In this document: one piece after another, positions 7,392-17,274 of the stretch
Layout of the letters: each line of letters starts with the position of its first letter
Numbering within the stretch: position 1 is the first letter of the stretch
Assembly: GCF_007992835.1 (NCBI RefSeq)
Contig: NZ_BKBA01000003.1
Location: 744,001 to 808,000 of the forward strand
Direction of reading: 5' to 3'
Length of the DNA: 64,000 nt
DNA from: Knoellia locipacati
GTDB lineage: Bacteria; Actinomycetota; Actinomycetes; Actinomycetales; Dermatophilaceae
The notes under the pieces: model-generated
What the model was told of the DNA's origin: nothing
Databases searched by the model: none
Seen by the model: the letters and a program-made list of their open reading frames with translations, nothing else
Program-made: the position numbers and the translations under genes

Positions 7392-9902
7392 TCAGGGGCT
7401 CTCCGTCCGGGCGGCGGGCAGGTCGACGACGACGGTGAGGCCACCGCCGGGCGTGTCCTCGGGGACCACGGTGCCACCCATCGACTCGGCGAGACCGCGC
7501 GCCACGGCGAGACCGAGGCCGACGCCGTCGCCGCTCGGCGCGTCGCCGTGCCGCTGGAAGGGCAGGAAGATCCGGTCACGGTCGCCCTGGGGGACGCCGG
7601 GTCCGGTGTCGACGACGCGGATCTCGACCCGGTCGCCGAGGCCGGACGACGAGACCCGGACCGCTCCGGGTGCCGGCTGGTGGCGCAACGCGTTCTCGAC
7701 GATGTTGCCGAGGACACGGTCGAGCAGGCCCGGGTCCGCGACGACGACCCGCGCCCGCTCGTCGAGGTGCCACTGCACCCGGTCGGGATCCGCGGTCTCG
7801 CGCACGACGCCGGGCACGACCTCGCCGAGGTCGACGGGGCGCGGGTGGGCGACGAGCGCCCCCGCCTGGAGGCGCGACATGTCGAGGAGGTTGCCGATGA
7901 GCGCCTCGAGCCGGTCGGCCGAGTCCTCGATGGCCGCCTGGAGCTCGGCCTCGTCCTCGGGGCTGAAGGTGACCTCCGTCGAGCGCAGGCTGCCGATCGC
8001 GGCCTTGATGCCGGCGAGCGGGGTCCGCAGGTCGTGCGACACGGCCGACAGCAGGGCGGTCCGGGCGCTGTTGTCCCGGGCGAGGGTGGCCGCCTCGGCC
8101 GCCGCAGCCCGCAGCGAACGCCGCTGGAGGATGGCCCCGGCGTGGGCGGCGAACGCCGCGAGCAGTCGCTGCTGCCCGGCCGGCAGGCTCGCACCGACGA
8201 GCACGAGGTCGTGGTCGTCGTCGACCTCCTCCCGGGGCAGCCCGGGACCCCGCAGGTCGTCGGGCGCCAGCGCCGGACGGGTCCCGGCCACCACCTCCGC
8301 CGGGTGACCGGGCGTGGGCCGGCGCACCACCGCCGCCGCCTCCGCTCCGAACATGTCGAGCGCCTCGCGCAGCAGCAGGCCCATCTGGTCGGTCGAGCCC
8401 AGGAGGGTGTGGCTCAGGGCGGCGAGCGAGGACGCCTCGGCCTGTGCCCGCACCGCCCGGTCGGCCCGGCGGGCGCTGCGGTCGACGACGAAGGCGACCG
8501 CCGCCGCCACGACGACGAAGACCGCGAGCGCGACGGCGTTCTGGGGCTGCGAGATGGTCAGCCCACCCGTGGGCGGGGTGAAGAACCAGTTGAGGAACAG
8601 CGACGACGCGACCGCGCCGAGCAGCGCCGGCCCCATGCCCCCGAGCAGGGCGATGAGCACGCTGAGCAGCAGGAAGAGCGGGACGGTGAGCGGCAGCTCG
8701 GGGTCGTCCGGGAGGGCTGCGAGCAGCTCGGTGAGGACGAACGGCCCGGCGAGCGCGACGGCATACCCTGCGCGGACGCGCCTGCGTGGCAGACCACGGC
8801 GGGGGGTGCGCCAGCCCCGGCCCGCGGCGAAGCGGTGGGTCACGACGTGGACGTCGATGTCGCCGGAGCCGGCGATGACCTCCTCGGTGGTGCTCGGGGT
8901 CACGAGGGTGCGCCACCGCGGCCTGCGCGAGCTGCCGATGATGACCTGGCTCGCGTTGACACCGCGCGCGAAGTCGAGCACCGCCTCGGCGAGGTCGTCG
9001 CCGGTCACGGTGTGGAAGGTGCCGCCGAGCTCCTCGGTGAGGCGGCGTTGCGACACGAGGTCGGGCAGCGCGGGGCCCGCGAGCCCGTCGGTCCGCGCGA
9101 CGTGCACGACGAGCAGCTCGCCACCGGCGCCGCGTGCGGCGATGCGCGCACCCCGGCGCAACAGCGTCTCTCCCTCGGGTCCGCCCGCGACGGCGACGAC
9201 GACCCGCTCGCGGGTCGGCCAGGTCGTCTCGATGCCGTGCTCGGCGCGGTAGCGGCCCAGGCCCTCGTCGACCCGGTCGGCGAGCCACAGCAGGGCGAGC
9301 TCGCGCAGCGCCCCGAGGTTGCCGACGCGGAAGTAGTTCGCGAGGGCGGCGTCCACCCGGTCGGGCGGATAGACGTTGCCGTGCGCCATCCGCCGCCGCA
9401 GGGCCTCGGGCGACATGTCGACGAGCTCGATCTGGTCGGCACGGCGGACGACCTCGTCCGGGACGGTCTCGCGCTGGACCACCCCGGTGATCGAGGTGAC
9501 CGCGTCGTTGAGCGACTCGAGGTGCTGGATGTTGACGGTGCTGATGACGTCGATGCCCGCGTCGAGGACGTCCTCGATGTCCTCCCACCGCTTGCTGTGG
9601 CGGCCGCCGGGCGCATTGGTGTGCGCGAGCTCGTCGATGAGCGCCACCTGCGGTCGCCGGGCCAGGAGGGCGTCGAGGTCGAGCTCCTCGAGGGTGGCGC
9701 CGCGGTGGGTCACCCGGGCCCGGGGCAGGACTTCGAGCCCGTCGAGCTCGGCCGTCGTGTGGGCGCGGCCGTGGGTCTCGACGAAGCCCACCACGACGTC
9801 GGTCCCGCGCTCGAGGCGACGGTGGCCCTCGTCGAGCATCGCGAACGTCTTGCCCACGCCGGGAGCAGCCCCGAGATAGATGCGCAACCGTCCACGTGCC
9901 AT
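7392..9902 (-). CDS. kdpD: KdpD sensor histidine kinase
   Basis: An 836-residue membrane sensor with the complete KdpD architecture. The N-terminal KdpD domain carries a Walker A motif (GAAPGVGKT, residues 11-19). A universal-stress-protein-like domain follows at about 210-340, then four closely spaced transmembrane helices near 380-480, a GAF-like region, the HisKA box with His623 (SHDLRTPLAG) and an ATPase domain with N, G1 and G2 boxes. It senses potassium or ionic stress and phosphorylates KdpE. The ATG at 9902 lies 4 nt after the kdpC stop. Confidence 0.95.
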   Translation of the reverse strand: MARGRLRIYLGAAPGVGKTFAMLDEGHRRLERGTDVVVGFVETHGRAHTTAELDGLEVLPRARVTHRGATLEELDLDALLARRPQVALIDELAHTNAPGGRHSKRWEDIEDVLDAGIDVISTVNIQHLESLNDAVTSITGVVQRETVPDEVVRRADQIELVDMSPEALRRRMAHGNVYPPDRVDAALANYFRVGNLGALRELALLWLADRVDEGLGRYRAEHGIETTWPTRERVVVAVAGGPEGETLLRRGARIAARGAGGELLVVHVARTDGLAGPALPDLVSQRRLTEELGGTFHTVTGDDLAEAVLDFARGVNASQVIIGSSRRPRWRTLVTPSTTEEVIAGSGDIDVHVVTHRFAAGRGWRTPRRGLPRRRVRAGYAVALAGPFVLTELLAALPDDPELPLTVPLFLLLSVLIALLGGMGPALLGAVASSLFLNWFFTPPTGGLTISQPQNAVALAVFVVVAAAVAFVVDRSARRADRAVRAQAEASSLAALSHTLLGSTDQMGLLLREALDMFGAEAAAVVRRPTPGHPAEVVAGTRPALAPDDLRGPGLPREEVDDDHDLVLVGASLPAGQQRLLAAFAAHAGAILQRRSLRAAAAEAATLARDNSARTALLSAVSHDLRTPLAGIKAAIGSLRSTEVTFSPEDEAELQAAIEDSADRLEALIGNLLDMSRLQAGALVAHPRPVDLGEVVPGVVRETADPDRVQWHLDERARVVVADPGLLDRVLGNIVENALRHQPAPGAVRVSSSGLGDRVEIRVVDTGPGVPQGDRDRIFLPFQRHGDAPSGDGVGLGLAVARGLAESMGGTVVPEDTPGGGLTVVVDLPAARTESP

Positions 9903-9906
9903 GGGG

Positions 9907-10479
9907 TCATTCTTCCCCGGCCGTGCGGGCGTCCAGCGCCACGTTGAGCGCGAGCACGTTGACGCGGGGCTGGCCCAGCATCCCCAGTGGCGCGTCCTCG
10001 ACGTGGGCGGCGACGATGCGGCGCACGGCCGACTCGTCGAGACCGCGCACCTTGGCGATCCTCGGCACCTGCCAGAGCGCGTATGCCGGTGAGATGTCGG
10101 GGTCGAGACCGCTCGCCGAGGCGGTGAGGGCGTCGGGCGGGATCGCCGCGGCTGCGTCCGGGTTGGCCGCCCGCAGGGACGCCGCCCGGTCGGCGACGAC
10201 CGCGGCGAGGTCGGGGTTGGACGGTCCGAGGTTCGACCCACCGCTGAGCTCCCCCGAGGCGTCGGAGGCCGACGGGCGGCCCTGGAACCACCCCGGCCCG
10301 CCGGCCGGCTGGCCGAGGAGGTGCGAGCCGACCTCCCGGCCGTCGACGAGCACCGGCTGCCCCGCGGCGCGGCCGGGGACGAGCTGGGCGACGAGGAGGA
10401 CGGCGCCGGGGTAGCCCACCCCGCACACGAGGGTGAGGACGAGCAGGGCCTTGGTCGCGGCGACGAGCTGTCGGGTCAT
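9907..10479 (-). CDS. kdpC: KdpC subunit of the K+-transporting ATPase
   Basis: A 190-residue protein with one N-terminal transmembrane helix (about 8-33) and the KdpC signatures GSNLGPSNPDL and PRINVLALN-like ending. KdpC stabilises the KdpFABC pump and aids potassium and ATP binding. The ATG at 10479 is preferred because the protein then begins with the usual short cytoplasmic segment before the helix; the open frame upstream is serine-rich and unlike KdpC. It starts 10 nt after kdpB. Confidence 0.95.
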   Translation of the reverse strand: MTRQLVAATKALLVLTLVCGVGYPGAVLLVAQLVPGRAAGQPVLVDGREVGSHLLGQPAGGPGWFQGRPSASDASGELSGGSNLGPSNPDLAAVVADRAASLRAANPDAAAAIPPDALTASASGLDPDISPAYALWQVPRIAKVRGLDESAVRRIVAAHVEDAPLGMLGQPRVNVLALNVALDARTAGEE

Positions 10480-10489
10480 GGAGGTCACC

Positions 10490-12523
10490 TCAGAGGCCTG
10501 GGAGGAGTGAGACGAGGAGGTCGATGGCCTTGATGCCGACGAACGGCGCGACGATGCCACCGAGCCCGTAGACGAGCAGGTTGCGGCGGAGCAGCCGGGA
10601 GGCCGACAGCGGTCGGTACCTCACCCCCCGCAGGGCGAGCGGGATGAGCGCGACGATGACGAGGGCGTTGAAGATGACGGCCGAGAGCATCGCCGACTCC
10701 GGGCTGGACAGCCGCATGACGTCGACCGCTCCGAGACCCGGGAAGATCCCGACGAACATCGCCGGCACGATCGCGAAGTACTTCGCGACGTCGTTGGCGA
10801 TCGAGAACGTCGTGAGGGCGCCGCGGGTGATGAGGAGCTGCTTGCCGATCGCGACGATGTCGATGAGCTTCGTGGGGTCGGAGTCGAGGTCGACCATGTT
10901 GCCCGCCTCCTTGGCCGCGGAGGTGCCGGTGTTCATCGCCACCCCGACGTCCGCCTGGGCGAGCGCGGGGGCGTCGTTGGTGCCGTCACCGGTCATCGCG
11001 ACGAGCCGCCCGCCCTCCTGCTCCTGCCGGATGAGCGCCATCTTGTCCTCGGGGGTGGCCTCGGCGAGGTAGTCGTCGACACCGGCCTCGTCGGCGATCG
11101 CCTTGGCGGTGAGCGGGTTGTCGCCGGTGATCATCACCGTGCGGATGCCCATGGCCCGCAGCTGGTCGAACCGCTCACGCATCCCGGGCTTGACGACGTC
11201 CTTGAGGTGGATGACCCCGAGGACCGTCGGCGACGCCCCCGGGTCCGCGGCGGCCACGACGAGCGGGGTGCCACCCGAGGCGCTGATGCCGGCGACGTGC
11301 ACCTCGAGGTCACCGGGGACCTCGCCGCCCTCCGCCCGGGTCCAGCCGAGCACCGCGTCCGCGGCACCCTTGCGGACCCGCGACCCGTCGGCGAGGTCGA
11401 CGCCGGACATGCGGGTCGTCGCCGAGAAGGGGACGAACGTCGCTCCGCTGCGCCCGAGGGTGACGACGTCCCCACCGTCGGCAACGCCCTCCTCCTCGCG
11501 GGCGAACTCGACCACCGACCGGCCCTCGGGCGTCTCGTCGGCGAGCGAGGAGAGGTGGGCCATGGCGGCCAGCTCCGCCCGATCGGTGCCGCCCACCGCG
11601 ACGAACGCGCTCGCCCGGCGGTTGCCGAAGGTGATGGTGCCGGTCTTGTCGAGCAGGAGTGTGCTCACGTCGCCGGCGGCCTCGACGGCCCGGCCCGACA
11701 TCGCGAGGACGTTGCGCTGGACGAGGCGGTCCATGCCGGCGATCCCGATGGCCGACAGCAGGGCGCCGATCGTCGTGGGGATGAGGCAGACGAGCAGGGC
11801 GACGAGGACGACGAGGGAGAGGCGCCCGCCCGAGTAGACCGCCATCGGCTGCACCGCCGAGACGGCGAGGACGAAGATGATCGTCAGCGTCGTGAGGAGG
11901 ATCGACAGCGCGACCTCGTTGGGCGTCTTCTGCCGCGAGGCACCCTCGACCAGCGCGATCATCCGGTCGATGAAGGTCTCGCCCGGCCTGCTCGTGACCC
12001 TCACGACGATGCGGTCGGACAGGACGGTCGTGCCGCCGGTGACGGCGCACCGGTCGCCACCGGACTCCCGCACCACGGGAGCGGACTCCCCCGTGATGGC
12101 CGACTCGTCCACCGTCGCCACACCCTCGACGACGTCGCCGTCGCCCGGGATAACCTGTCCCGCCTCGACGACGACGAGGTCGCCGAGCAGCAGCTCGGTC
12201 CCACGCACGTCCTCCTCGCTGCCGTCGGCGAGGAGACGACGGGCGGTCGTCTCGGTCCGGGTGCGACGCAGCGTCTCCGCCTGGGCCTTGCCACGCCCCT
12301 CCGCCACCGCCTCGGCGAGGTTGGCGAACAGGACGGTGGCCCACAGCCAGATCGTCACCGACACGGAGAACACCGTGGGCTCGAGCACCGAGAGGAAGGT
12401 CGTGAGGGCCGAGCCCACCCAGACGACGAGGATGACCGGGCTGCGCCAGAGGTGGCGGGGGTCGAGCTTGGCGAACGCCGCGGGCAGGGCCTGCCAGCCG
12501 GTGCGCACGAGGGACGAGGTCAT
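10490..12523 (-). CDS. kdpB: KdpB, catalytic P-type ATPase subunit
   Basis: A 677-residue P-type ATPase. The phosphorylation motif [10 protein letters not shown] places the phosphorylated Asp at 292. The actuator loop TGES (AITGESAPV), the hinge [10 protein letters not shown] and the [12 protein letters not shown] motif are all present. It hydrolyses ATP to drive high-affinity potassium import through KdpA. The start overlaps the kdpA stop by 4 nt. Length and motif order match functional KdpB. Confidence 0.97.
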   Translation of the reverse strand: MTSSLVRTGWQALPAAFAKLDPRHLWRSPVILVVWVGSALTTFLSVLEPTVFSVSVTIWLWATVLFANLAEAVAEGRGKAQAETLRRTRTETTARRLLADGSEEDVRGTELLLGDLVVVEAGQVIPGDGDVVEGVATVDESAITGESAPVVRESGGDRCAVTGGTTVLSDRIVVRVTSRPGETFIDRMIALVEGASRQKTPNEVALSILLTTLTIIFVLAVSAVQPMAVYSGGRLSLVVLVALLVCLIPTTIGALLSAIGIAGMDRLVQRNVLAMSGRAVEAAGDVSTLLLDKTGTITFGNRRASAFVAVGGTDRAELAAMAHLSSLADETPEGRSVVEFAREEEGVADGGDVVTLGRSGATFVPFSATTRMSGVDLADGSRVRKGAADAVLGWTRAEGGEVPGDLEVHVAGISASGGTPLVVAAADPGASPTVLGVIHLKDVVKPGMRERFDQLRAMGIRTVMITGDNPLTAKAIADEAGVDDYLAEATPEDKMALIRQEQEGGRLVAMTGDGTNDAPALAQADVGVAMNTGTSAAKEAGNMVDLDSDPTKLIDIVAIGKQLLITRGALTTFSIANDVAKYFAIVPAMFVGIFPGLGAVDVMRLSSPESAMLSAVIFNALVIVALIPLALRGVRYRPLSASRLLRRNLLVYGLGGIVAPFVGIKAIDLLVSLLPGL

Positions 12524-14166
12524 GACAGTGCCTCCGCAAGGGGTCCGAGGACCAGGGACGGGAAGAAGGTCAGTCCGGCGACGATGAGGACCGTGCCGAG
12601 GACGAGGACCGTGAACAGGGGCGTGGCCGTGGGCATGGTCCCGGCGGTGACCGGGCGGCGTCCCTGTGCGGCGAGCGAGCCCGCCAGCCGGAGCACGAGC
12701 ACGATCGGGACGAGGCGGCCGAGCAGCATGCAGGCGGCGAGCAGCAGGTTGAGGAAGGGCTGGTCGGCCGAGAGCCCCGCGAAGGCCGAGCCGTTGTTGT
12801 TCGCGGCGGAGGTCACGGCATACAGCAGCTCGCTCAGCCCGTGCGGACCGTCGTTGAGGCGCGCACCCACCGACACCGGGACGCTGACCGCGAGGCCGGT
12901 CCCGAGCAGGACGAGAGCGGGCATCGTCAGCGTGACGAGCGCCGCGCTCGTCACCTCCGCGCGGCCGATCGTCTTGCCGAGCAGCTCGGGCGTGCGCCCG
13001 ACCATGAGCCCGGCGAGGAAGACCGCGATGACGACGAGGACGAGGTAGGAGTACAGCCCCGTCCCGACACCACCGGGTGAGACCTCGCCGAGCATCATGT
13101 TGAGCAGGACGACGCCGCCACCGAGCGGGCTGAGGCTGTCGTGCATCGCGTTGACCGCACCCGTCGACGTGCCGGTGGTCGCGGCGCCGAAGAGCGAGGA
13201 CCAGACGATGCCGAAGCGCTGCTCCTTGCCCTCCATCGACCCCAGCGGCGACGAGGCCGCCGCCGTCTCGGCCCAGACGGCGAGGGCCATGCTCGCCGCG
13301 AGGAGGGTGCCCATGACATCGACCGCCACGACACCCTGGCGCCGGTCACCGACCATGCGTCCGTAGGCGTGCGGGAGCGAGAACGGGATGGCGAGGACGA
13401 GGACGACCTGGAGCAGGTTGGTCCACGGCCCCGGGTTCTCGAACGGGTGGGCCGAGTTGGCGTTGAAGAAGCCACCGCCGTTGGTGCCGAGGAGCTTGAC
13501 CGCCTCCTGCGACGCGACCGGTCCACCTTGGATCACCTGTCGGGCACCGCCGAGCGTCTCGACGACGTGCGGTCTTGCGAGGTTCTGGATGACCCCACCG
13601 AGCAGCAGCAGGATCGCGGCCACGGCCGCGAGCGGCAGGATGACCCGCACCGTCCCCCGCACGAGGTCGACCCAGAAGTTGCCGATCCGCCCCGCACCCT
13701 CTCTTGCGAGGCCTCGCACGAGCGCGATGGCGACCGCGAGACCGACGGCGGCGGAGACGACGTTCTGGACGGTCAGGCCGAGCAGCTGGACGGTGTGCCC
13801 GGTGCCGGCCTCACCGGCATACGACTGCCAGTTGGTGTTCGTCACGAAGGAGACCGCGGTGTTGAGCACGGTGTGCCAGTCCATCGACCGGCCGAACGAC
13901 CACGGCAGCAGGCCCTGCACGAGGATGAGCCCGAACAGGCCGAGGATGCCGACGGCCGAGAACGCGAGGACCGAGCCGGCATACCCCGTCCAGCGCTGCT
14001 CGGCACGCGGGTCGACGCCGACGACGCGGTAGAGGAGTCGCTCGACGCGCCAGTCGGCCTCGTCGGTGAAGGTGTGCGCGATCCAGGACCCGAGGGGGAC
14101 GTGCAGGGCGGCGAGGATCGCGGCGACGAGGAGGACGGCGGTGGCCGTCTGGAGTGCGGTGCCCAT
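12520..14166 (-). CDS. kdpA: KdpA, potassium-binding channel subunit
   Basis: A 548-residue membrane protein with about ten helices, homologous to K+ channel/transporter pores. Selectivity-filter-like segments such as [14 protein letters not shown] and [16 protein letters not shown] are intact. It binds and passes potassium in the KdpFABC complex. The ATG at 14166 begins the first hydrophobic helix directly; a longer open frame upstream encodes unrelated serine-rich sequence. It lies 7 nt after kdpF. Confidence 0.96.
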   Translation of the reverse strand: MGTALQTATAVLLVAAILAALHVPLGSWIAHTFTDEADWRVERLLYRVVGVDPRAEQRWTGYAGSVLAFSAVGILGLFGLILVQGLLPWSFGRSMDWHTVLNTAVSFVTNTNWQSYAGEAGTGHTVQLLGLTVQNVVSAAVGLAVAIALVRGLAREGAGRIGNFWVDLVRGTVRVILPLAAVAAILLLLGGVIQNLARPHVVETLGGARQVIQGGPVASQEAVKLLGTNGGGFFNANSAHPFENPGPWTNLLQVVLVLAIPFSLPHAYGRMVGDRRQGVVAVDVMGTLLAASMALAVWAETAAASSPLGSMEGKEQRFGIVWSSLFGAATTGTSTGAVNAMHDSLSPLGGGVVLLNMMLGEVSPGGVGTGLYSYLVLVVIAVFLAGLMVGRTPELLGKTIGRAEVTSAALVTLTMPALVLLGTGLAVSVPVSVGARLNDGPHGLSELLYAVTSAANNNGSAFAGLSADQPFLNLLLAACMLLGRLVPIVLVLRLAGSLAAQGRRPVTAGTMPTATPLFTVLVLGTVLIVAGLTFFPSLVLGPLAEALS

Positions 14167-14173
14167 GACGGCC

Positions 14174-14260
14174 TCAGAACCTGTCGGGGTGGAGGAGCGC
14201 GACGGTGAGGTACGCGAGGAGGAGCAGGGCGATCGTGCCCGCGAGGAGGTCTTGCCACAT
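14174..14260 (-). CDS. kdpF: KdpF, small stabilising membrane peptide
   Basis: A 28-residue hydrophobic peptide ending LTVALLHPDRF, with one membrane helix. Its size and position directly before kdpA match KdpF, which stabilises the KdpABC complex. The ATG at 14260 is used; an in-frame GTG at 14269 would add three residues. It is the first gene of the six-gene kdp operon. Confidence 0.85.
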   Translation of the reverse strand: MWQDLLAGTIALLLLAYLTVALLHPDRF

Positions 14261-14302
14261 GCCGTCCACGCAACCACCGGGACGCCTCGGCCGACCCGGT
14301 GC

Positions 14303-14352
14303 TGACGCTCCCCTGACCGGTCTTGACGCGATCCTGACGCGGCCGCGGTGAC
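14303..14352. promoter_or_regulatory. Phased TGAC direct repeats, probable KdpE binding region
   Basis: TGAC occurs at 14303, 14314, 14324, 14335 and 14349 on the plus strand, with steps of 11, 10, 11 and 14 bp. The core repeats are TGACGC or TGACC. Direct repeats at one-turn spacing are typical of OmpR-family regulators. The site lies between kdpF and a divergent dehydrogenase gene. Confidence 0.55.
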
Positions 14353-14357
14353 AGGAT
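14352..14357 (+). promoter_or_regulatory. -10 element, leaderless start
   Basis: CAGGAT is followed by exactly 6 nt and the ATG at 14364, so transcription and translation would begin together. This supports the first ATG over one at 14373. Confidence 0.45.
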
Positions 14358-14363
14358 CGAGGA

Positions 14364-15410
14364 ATGACGACGATGAGCGCTGTGCGGCTTCCCGGTGACA
14401 GCACGGTCGAGCACGTCACGGTCGACGTGCCCTCGCCCGGACCCGGGCAGGTCCTGCTGCGGATGCGCGCCTCCGGCATCTGCGGGAGCGACATCCGAGC
14501 GATCTACCGCGAGCACCTCGGCCACGGAGCCGAGGCCTACCAGGGCGTCGTCGCCGGGCACGAGCCCTGTGGCGACGTCGTCGAGCTGGGTCCGGGGGTG
14601 CGCACGCTCGAGGTCGGCGACGCGGTCGCGGTCTACCACATCACCGGCTGCGGGTCCTGCGACGAGTGCCGCATCGGCTACCCCATCGGCTGCACCTCAC
14701 CGACCCGCGCCGCCCACGGCTGGCAGCGCGACGGCGGCCACGCCGAGTTCATGCTCGCCGAGGCGGTGTCGTGCCTGCGCCTGCCCGAGGGCGTGAGCCA
14801 CGTCGACGGTGCGCTGGTCTCGTGCGGGTTCGGGACGGCATACGAAGGTCTGCTGCGTGCAGGCGTCAGCGGACGCGACCGGCTGCTCGTCACCGGACTC
14901 GGGCCGGTCGGTCTCGCCGCCGCGATGCTGGGCAAGCACCTCGGTGCCAGCACGGTCATCGGGCTGGAGCCCAACGCCGAGCGCGCCTCTCTCGCAACCG
15001 AGCTGGGCCTCGTCGACGTCGTGATCACCGACCCCGCCGACCTCGCCGACGCCGTGGGTGACGCGACCGGCGGGCGCGGCTGCGAGGTGAGCCTCGACTG
15101 CAGCGGCAACGCGCATGCCCGACTCGCCGCGCTGACCCACACGGCCGCGCGCGGACGGTGCGTCATGGTCGGCGAGGGCGGCCGGATCGACTTCCCGGTC
15201 TCGGACCTGCTCATCCACAAGCAGGTCGCGCTGCACGGCTCGTGGGTGACCTCGCTCGGTCACATGGCCGAGCTCCTCGACCTGCTCGCGCGGTGGGGCG
15301 AGAGCCCCGAACGCGTCGTCTCGCACCGCTTCGCCCTGGCCGACGCGGACGAGGCGTATGCCGTCGCGGCAGCAGGTGCCTCCGGCAAGGTCGTCATCAC
15401 CTGGGACTGA
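14364..15410 (+). CDS. Zinc-dependent medium-chain alcohol dehydrogenase
   Basis: A 348-residue MDR-family enzyme. The catalytic zinc site is seen in GICGSDIRA and AGHEPCG. The structural-zinc loop has GCGSCDECRIGYPIGC. The nucleotide-binding fold has VTGLGPVGLAAAMLG. Substrate is unknown; relatives include threonine, inositol and sugar-alcohol dehydrogenases. It is transcribed away from kdpF and shares the TGAC repeat region, so it may respond to the same regulator. Its end lies 7 bp from the oppositely oriented gene at 15418. Family assignment is firm, function is open. Confidence 0.8.
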   Translation: MTTMSAVRLPGDSTVEHVTVDVPSPGPGQVLLRMRASGICGSDIRAIYREHLGHGAEAYQGVVAGHEPCGDVVELGPGVRTLEVGDAVAVYHITGCGSCDECRIGYPIGCTSPTRAAHGWQRDGGHAEFMLAEAVSCLRLPEGVSHVDGALVSCGFGTAYEGLLRAGVSGRDRLLVTGLGPVGLAAAMLGKHLGASTVIGLEPNAERASLATELGLVDVVITDPADLADAVGDATGGRGCEVSLDCSGNAHARLAALTHTAARGRCVMVGEGGRIDFPVSDLLIHKQVALHGSWVTSLGHMAELLDLLARWGESPERVVSHRFALADADEAYAVAAAGASGKVVITWD

Positions 15411-15417
15411 GGCGGCC

Positions 15418-17127
15418 TCAGGGCATGCCGGGCCGGCGGATCGTGTCCGCGGCGTAGTCGTCGGTGTCGGTGTAGGTCCGGGCGTTGCCGGTGAGTAGCG
15501 CCGAGGTGCGGTGGACGGCCTTGGCTCCGGTGTCGAGGCTCGTCTCGCCCTTGCCCAGCTCGGTGTTGACGGCGGTGGCGAGGGTGCTCGCCGAGGGGAC
15601 CTTGCCGAAGTCGGCGGCGTTGACGGTGATCCCGCCGACGAGGTTGGCGGCCCGGCTGAGCGGCCCCGCGGCGGTGTCGAAGTCCTTGGCGGCCCCCTTG
15701 AGGGACTCGGGGTCGACGTCGATGTCCTCGCTCAGGCCGAGGGCCTCGAGCGACGTGCGTGTCATGTAGGGGTTGGCCCACAGGTCCTCGTCGTCGGAGC
15801 CGTCCGGGCCGTAGTGGTCCGAGCCCGACTCGTAGGTCGTGAGGATCTCGCCGTCGAGCTCGATGATGCCCTCGGACATGTAGGGCAGCTCGTAGGCCTC
15901 GCCACGGTCGCCGTTGCCGGGCTCGTCGTCCTGGCGCTCCTGGACGATGAGGCGGCCGGCCTTGTCGCGACCGAGCGAGGTGCTGAAGACGTACTCGCCG
16001 TCGCGGACGACGACGCCCTGCGCCTGCGGTGGCGTGTGGACGTATCCGGCGCCACCGCCGAAGCTCGTGTCCCGGACCCACCCGCCGTGGCCGTCGGAGA
16101 CGTAGGCGTAGAGCTTGCCGTCGTCGTCGGCGCCGTCGTACTGGTTGCCCCCGCCGCCGATGTCGCTGACGTGGGTGCCGACGTAGAGGACGCCGTCCTT
16201 GACGGTGCCGTAGGCCCCGGCGCCGTCGGGGAGCTCGGTGGGCGGGCCGATCGGGTCGACCGGCGTGCTGCCACCGTTCCTCAGCTCGGACGTGAGGTAG
16301 GTGAAGACGTGCGAGGGGTTGCCGCTGGAGGTGACGTAGGTGTACGTGCCGTCGGAGGAGACACCACCGGCGTGGTCGGGCGTCGGGATGTCGCCGTATC
16401 CGCCGAGCTCGACGTCGACCATCTCCCGGCCGGTCCGGGGGTCGACCATGGACAGGACCGAGGGCTGGTCGCCGTCCTTGGAGTAGCTCGTCTGGATGAT
16501 CCAGCCCGTCTCGGGGTCGATCCCCAGGCCCTGCGGGATGAGGCCACGGGTGTCGCCGCCCAGGCCGAGGTTGGGGATGAGCGGCCCCAGCCCACCACCG
16601 TTCTCGCGCAGCCAGTCGGCGGTCTTGTCCATGCCGCGCTCGAGCCACTCGCGCGTGTCGGCGTCGAGCTCGTCGGTGTCGATCTTCTCGCCCTTGGCGA
16701 ACGCGGCGACGGTCGCGAGGTCCGTGTTGTAGTCGGCGGACACCTGGAGCAGCTGCCCGTGGACGACGAGGGCGAGGATCTCCTCGACGAGCGGGTTGAG
16801 GCCGGCCGGACGGTTGCGCCAGGTGCCGATGACCTCACGCGCCCTGGTCTCCATCGAGGCGCACCGGCTCGCTCCGGTCGTCAGCGCGGTCCGGATCCGG
16901 CCGAGGACGAAGTAGTTGACCTCGATGCCCTGGCTCACCCCGGCGGTGCGGACCTTGTAGCCGGCCGAGGCGGCGCTCATCCACGTCGGTCGGTCGGCGG
17001 CCTCCTCGACCCGTGAGGCGGCCTCGGAGACCTTCTTCATCGCGTCGCCGACGGTGTCGGCCTGCCCCCGGACCGTGGCGGGGTTGCCTGAGACGAGCTC
17101 GCGGAACAGGTCCTCCGGATCGACCAC
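15418..17127 (-). CDS. EspC-like/beta-propeller fusion, possible type VII-associated protein
   Basis: A 569-residue protein with three regions. The N-terminal ~170 residues are helical and WXG-like. The middle (about 190-455) has repeated strand motifs such as GVSSDGTYTYVTSS, GVLYVGTHVSD and GEYVFSTSLGRD, resembling a beta-propeller. The C-terminal ~100 residues (from DIDVDPESLKGAAKDF) resemble the EspC-like type VII secretion domain. No signal peptide or membrane helix is seen. The GTG at 17127 is preferred: an AGGGAGGGA lies 6 nt before it. An in-frame ATG at 17145 would overlap that site. No ESX genes lie nearby. Function unknown. Confidence 0.65.
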   Translation of the reverse strand: MVDPEDLFRELVSGNPATVRGQADTVGDAMKKVSEAASRVEEAADRPTWMSAASAGYKVRTAGVSQGIEVNYFVLGRIRTALTTGASRCASMETRAREVIGTWRNRPAGLNPLVEEILALVVHGQLLQVSADYNTDLATVAAFAKGEKIDTDELDADTREWLERGMDKTADWLRENGGGLGPLIPNLGLGGDTRGLIPQGLGIDPETGWIIQTSYSKDGDQPSVLSMVDPRTGREMVDVELGGYGDIPTPDHAGGVSSDGTYTYVTSSGNPSHVFTYLTSELRNGGSTPVDPIGPPTELPDGAGAYGTVKDGVLYVGTHVSDIGGGGNQYDGADDDGKLYAYVSDGHGGWVRDTSFGGGAGYVHTPPQAQGVVVRDGEYVFSTSLGRDKAGRLIVQERQDDEPGNGDRGEAYELPYMSEGIIELDGEILTTYESGSDHYGPDGSDDEDLWANPYMTRTSLEALGLSEDIDVDPESLKGAAKDFDTAAGPLSRAANLVGGITVNAADFGKVPSASTLATAVNTELGKGETSLDTGAKAVHRTSALLTGNARTYTDTDDYAADTIRRPGMP

Positions 17128-17210
17128 CAGCGCTCCCTCCCTCATGACGACCGCGAGGCGCGGTCGACCGACGCCTCCCCGAATCCAAGCACGGATCGGC
17201 GTCGGGGTCA

Positions 17211-17240
17211 GTGGGGAGCACTCCCCACCGGACGCGTCCG
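17211..17240. repeat. Adjacent inverted repeats between divergent genes
   Basis: GTGGGGAG-CA-CTCCCCAC (17211-17228) is a perfect 8-bp inverted repeat. It is followed at once by the palindrome CGGACGCGTCCG (17229-17240). They lie in the 147-bp gap before xylB and could be operators or a cruciform. Confidence 0.4.
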
Positions 17241-17262
17241 TGCGCCGACCCCGCCGGTCGGC

Positions 17263-17268
17263 AAGGAT
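17263..17268 (+). promoter_or_regulatory. Possible -10, leaderless start of xylB
   Basis: AAGGAT lies 6 nt before the ATG at 17275. The same bases could serve as a ribosome-binding site, so this is one of the weaker examples. Confidence 0.3.
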
Positions 17269-17274
17269 GCTGGC

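Noticed and set aside
7329-9947. Long plus-strand open frame antisense to kdpD
   Set aside because: High GC leaves few stops on the opposite strand. The kdpD protein on the minus strand is complete and unmistakable.
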